From: a virus
Strand: one strand, 5' to 3'
Virus record (IMG/VR): IMGVR_UViG_3300044695_005601
Coordinates: 1-20,390 of that record
DNA: 20,390 nt
This document shows positions 18,141-20,390 of this stretch, piece after piece (positions within the stretch are counted from its first letter, which is position 1; every line of letters starts with the position of its first letter). The position numbers and the translations under genes are program-made. The notes beneath the pieces are model-generated. The model saw nothing but the letters and a program-made list of their open reading frames with translations, was not told where the DNA came from and ran no database searches.

Positions 18141-18169
18141 TTGACACCGCACACATTGTGTGCTATGTG
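18141..18169 (+). promoter_or_regulatory. Promoter P3 of the scaffold/capsid operon with spacer palindrome
   Basis: TTGACA (18141-18146), a 17-base spacer and TATGTG (18164-18169), preceded by TGC (extended -10). The spacer contains GCACACATTGTGTGC (18149-18163), a perfect 7-1-7 palindrome whose left arm is the GCACACAT found in P1 and P2. A protein bound here would block RNA polymerase directly. Transcription should start near 18176. Confidence 0.7.
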
Positions 18170-18171
18170 TG

Positions 18172-18259
18172 AGGATAGAGAGGCGTATCGCGCTTCACTC
18201 CGGTTCTAACGTCCCGGTTCCCCCCAGACGTTTGGCGCACCTCTTAGGGGTTTTATCCT
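18172..18259 (+). promoter_or_regulatory. Structured 5' leader of the scaffold/capsid operon
   Basis: Three nested pairings are possible: AGGATA (18172-18177) with TATCCT (18254-18259, ending at the start codon), AGAGG (18179-18183) with CCTCT (18240-18244), and AACGTC (18208-18213) with GACGTT (18227-18232). CCGGTTC occurs twice. The outer stem would close next to the ATG and may control initiation. No known riboswitch class is recognised. Confidence 0.45.
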
Positions 18260-19309
18260 ATGGCGACAGACAATGTGGCCGCGACAGCGGCGGGAGCGGA
18301 CGATGTAGTTTCTATGGCACTAGCCGAGTTGGGCGTTGAACGCCCGACCGACGAACCCAAAGAAGAGTCCGCTGAAAAGACGATCTCTGACAACGCAGAC
18401 ACAGCAGAGGAGCCAGAGGAGAAATCTGAAGATTCCGCTGAAGATGTAGACAAGGAGGAGCCGGCGACTGAAGCCGATCCTGACGAAGAACCCGAGGATA
18501 GCGAGGACACCGCCGCAGAAGAACCTGCTGGCGAGGAGGTTACGAAGGACAAGGTTCAGCGCAGGATTGACAAGCTCGTTGCAAAACAACGGGAGGCCGA
18601 AGAAAAGGCCCAGGCTGCCACTAGTGAGCTAGAGCAACTAAAGACCGCCAAAGCGGACCTAGAAGCCCAGCTCAACCAGACCTCCCGCCCCGTTCTCTCC
18701 CCCACGGCCGACAACCCGTTGGCCGATGTGGACAGTGACGAGGCCCTTCAGCAGCGCATCCAGAATGCCCAAGCGGTTCGCCGATGGGCGCTTCAGAATA
18801 CGGACGGCGCCACGATCAAGCAGCCAGACGGCTCGGAGAAGTATATCGAGCCAGCCGAAGTAAAGGACTACTTGGTCAAGGCCGACGACATCCTGACCAT
18901 CCACGTTCCGGCAAGGAAAGAGTGGCTGGCCCAGCGTGAGCCGGCGGTGCAAGCCGCCAAGAGCGTGTTCCCCGATCTATTCAAGGAGGGCAGCCAGCTC
19001 AACCAGGCTTACAAGGCCACGATCAAGCAGGCCCCCGATCTCCTCAAGATCCCCCAGCACGAATACTGGGTCGGCCTCGCCCTCTACGGTGAGCAGGCGC
19101 TTATGCAAAAGCAGCAAGCCGAAGCCGCCAAAGACAAAGCGAAAAAGTCTGTGTCCGCTAAGAAAGAGAAAACCGTCACACCCGTCCAGCCCGTCAGCGC
19201 GCCCCGCTCTGCCACAAAAGGCAGCTCTACGGCTGCGAAAAATCGGTTCTTCAAATCAAGCGGGTCCATGTCGGACATCGAGGACTTGGTGGGGGAACTG
19301 ATCGGATAA
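18260..19309 (+). CDS. Scaffold-like protein, 349 aa
   Basis: Directly before the capsid gene, this acidic protein has the make-up of a head scaffold: a very acidic low-complexity N-terminus (about 28-95, mostly Glu/Asp/Ser/Ala), a coiled coil (about 96-141, KDKVQRRIDKLVAKQREAEEKAQAATSELEQLKTAKADLEAQLNQ), a folded middle (about 155-290), and a basic C-terminus (about 290-335, Lys/Ala/Ser-rich) that could contact the inner capsid surface. It would direct prohead assembly and then leave. It is expressed from promoter P3 behind a structured leader. AGGGG lies about 10 bases upstream of the ATG. Confidence 0.75.
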   Translation: MATDNVAATAAGADDVVSMALAELGVERPTDEPKEESAEKTISDNADTAEEPEEKSEDSAEDVDKEEPATEADPDEEPEDSEDTAAEEPAGEEVTKDKVQRRIDKLVAKQREAEEKAQAATSELEQLKTAKADLEAQLNQTSRPVLSPTADNPLADVDSDEALQQRIQNAQAVRRWALQNTDGATIKQPDGSEKYIEPAEVKDYLVKADDILTIHVPARKEWLAQREPAVQAAKSVFPDLFKEGSQLNQAYKATIKQAPDLLKIPQHEYWVGLALYGEQALMQKQQAEAAKDKAKKSVSAKKEKTVTPVQPVSAPRSATKGSSTAAKNRFFKSSGSMSDIEDLVGELIG

Positions 19310-19337
19310 ACCCCAACACTTAGAAAACTCACACAAT
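19310..19337 (+). promoter_or_regulatory. A/C-rich SD-less leader of the capsid gene
   Basis: The 28 bases between the scaffold stop and the capsid ATG are mostly A and C (ACCCCAACACTTAGAAAACT...), with no Shine-Dalgarno. This resembles the A/C-only leader of the SSB-like gene. The capsid must be made in great amount, so this is presumably an efficient initiation context in the host. Confidence 0.45.
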
Positions 19338-20342
19338 ATGTCTCAAGGACTTGTTCATCCGGCCACCGGACTGCGCGAAGACTTGGCTGACGTGATCTCG
19401 GTCATCGACCAGAAAAACACGCCCGTCACTTCCCGCATCAAAGCCGGCTCGGATCTCACCAATGGTTCTGTCTTTTCATGGCAGGCCGACAGCTACAATG
19501 ACCCGTCGTTCGACGGTGTCCTCACCAACGCCGACGTTACCACGTTCGACGATCCCGCCAAAAACCGCGTCCTCCTTTCCGGCCGCGCCCAGAAGTTCCG
19601 CCGTTCCATCAAGGTCGATGACTTTGCCCAGAACGTGGACAACATCGCTGGCGTTGGCAAGAAGAAGGAAATGGCTCGCGGCGTTTCCCGCGCCCTCATC
19701 GAACTGAAGCGCGACATGGAAAGCGCCTTCTGCTCCAGCAACGATTCGCAAGAGCAGAGCGGCACCAACCCGTATAAAACTCGCGGCCTCGGCTCCTGGA
19801 TTTCCAGCTCGGCCCAGACGGATCTCCCCGTCCCCGCGTCGTTCCGCACGCCGTCCGCTTCGATCAACACGACTGCTACCTCCTCTCTCACCGAGAGCGA
19901 TGTCGCCGCCGTTCTTCAGAGCGTCTACGAGCAGACCGGCACCATCGACACGATGGATCTGGTCACTGGCCCGAACCTCAAGAAGCGCTTCAGCGAGTTC
20001 ACCCGCTACTCCAGCGGCAGCAACACCGCTCTGAGCACCCGTCAATACACCGCCTCGCTCAATGACCGCACGGTCATCAGCACGGTGGACACCTACATCG
20101 GCGACTTCGGCACAATTAATCTGGTGCCGACCTTGTTCAATGCGAAGGACGCAGCCGCTGCCGTTCAGTCGGCCCGTGGCTACCTCCTCAACATGGACAT
20201 GCTGGAGTCCCGTTACGGCCGTCGCCCCCGCTTCCAAGAATTGGAAGACCAAGGTGGTGGACCGCGTGGCCTCGTTGATGCGATTGCCGCGTTGGTGTGC
20301 TGGAACCCGAAGGGCCTCGGCGAGTTCGCCGCGACTTCCTAG
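19338..20342 (+). CDS. Major capsid protein, SU10-like (DUF5309 family), 334 aa
   Basis: This is the head shell subunit, HK97 fold. The N-terminus GLVHPATGLREDLADVISVIDQKNTPVTSRI is the hallmark of the SU10-like/DUF5309 capsid family ('..R.DL.D.I..I.P..TP..S.I..'). It is followed by the E-loop region (WQADSYNDPSFDGVLTNADVTTFDDPAKNRVLLSGRAQKFRRSIKVDDFAQNVDNIAG, about 50-108), GKKKEMARGVSRALIELKRDMESAF (spine helix), the central P/A domains, and a C-terminus with LNMDMLESRYGRRPRFQELEDQGG. Length is normal for the family. It follows the scaffold gene and its stop is doubled (TAGTAG). Confidence 0.9.
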   Translation: MSQGLVHPATGLREDLADVISVIDQKNTPVTSRIKAGSDLTNGSVFSWQADSYNDPSFDGVLTNADVTTFDDPAKNRVLLSGRAQKFRRSIKVDDFAQNVDNIAGVGKKKEMARGVSRALIELKRDMESAFCSSNDSQEQSGTNPYKTRGLGSWISSSAQTDLPVPASFRTPSASINTTATSSLTESDVAAVLQSVYEQTGTIDTMDLVTGPNLKKRFSEFTRYSSGSNTALSTRQYTASLNDRTVISTVDTYIGDFGTINLVPTLFNAKDAAAAVQSARGYLLNMDMLESRYGRRPRFQELEDQGGGPRGLVDAIAALVCWNPKGLGEFAATS

Positions 20343-20374
20343 TAGCAACCTCAATTAAGGAATAATCGAAAACT

Positions 20375-20390
20375 ATGAAAGTCTACGAAC
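20375..20390 (+). CDS. Start of a further gene, cut by the window edge
   Basis: ATG at 20375 followed by codons for KVYE, with AAGGA about 13 bases upstream. It lies 32 bases after the capsid stop, where a head completion, portal or other structural gene would be expected. Too short to identify. Confidence 0.5.

Larger units (their letters stand above)
17836..18259. other. 424-base non-coding regulatory region before head genes
   Basis: No convincing coding frame is present. It is less GC-rich than the flanks and packed with inverted repeats: 17853-17878, the GTTGCCG/CGGCAAC cluster 17890-17970, 17981-18008, 18032-18054 and 18115-18131. These are followed by promoter P3 (18141-18169) with its palindrome and a foldable leader (18172-18259). 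It separates the terminase group from the scaffold/capsid operon and probably holds its control sites. Confidence 0.7.

Noticed and set aside
18200-18225. CCGGTTC repeats as tRNA T-arm fragments
   Set aside because: No cloverleaf with acceptor, D and anticodon arms can be drawn. The repeat fits a leader hairpin instead.
19476-20354. Antisense frame opposite the capsid gene (292 codons)
   Set aside because: Pure shadow of a strongly recognised capsid gene, with no translation signals.

Overview
This window is a block of a tailed-bacteriophage genome (or an intact prophage). The late genes show it: a large terminase with both ATPase and nuclease motifs, an acidic coiled-coil scaffold-like protein, and a major capsid protein of the SU10-like (HK97-fold) type. 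A phage replication module sits upstream. The DNA is GC-rich and densely coded, and more than 20 gene junctions are ATGA, GTGA or TAATG overlaps. The host cannot be named from sequence alone. Some leaders are A/C-rich and lack a Shine-Dalgarno (SD) site, while others carry strong SD sites. I see no integrase, lysis gene, DNA polymerase or tRNA.

Layout. (1) Positions 10-2803, minus strand: about ten small genes of unknown function, probably early host-takeover genes. Several start behind the same AAGGAGACACA leader. (2) Positions 2882-3520: a switch-like region with a ribbon-helix-helix regulator facing left and a small helix-turn-helix protein facing right. (3) Positions 3520-8127, plus strand: an HTH/AT-hook-like protein, a lipoprotein, a replication initiator with iterons inside its own gene, a PD-(D/E)XK nuclease, and small proteins including two paralogous zinc ribbons. 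(4) Positions 8164-11582: a membrane miniprotein, DnaB-like helicase, resolvase-like nuclease, SSB-like protein and RecB-like exonuclease. (5) Positions 11579-14801: a metallopeptidase-like protein, small phage proteins, a cytosine-5 DNA methyltransferase whose gene is fully overprinted by a second conserved-looking frame, and a further nuclease-like protein. (6) Positions 14798-17835: terminase, a PAPS-reductase-like enzyme, a zinc-ribbon protein and a small protein. (7) Positions 17836-18259: a 424-base regulatory region with many inverted repeats, a promoter and a structured leader. (8) Positions 18260-20342: scaffold and capsid. A new gene starts at 20375.

How the parts work together. The initiator probably binds the repeats at 5271-5355 and melts the adjacent AT-rich tract, as lambda O does at ori. 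DnaB helicase, the SSB-like protein and the nucleases then act at the fork or on recombination intermediates, using the host polymerase. Three module-leading promoters (about 3279, 8124 and 18141) share TTGACA followed by GCACACAT. At 18141 this motif becomes a perfect 15-base palindrome that fills the promoter spacer, which suggests one phage regulator co-ordinates the modules. The most striking signal is the dual-coding methyltransferase locus at 13205-13958.
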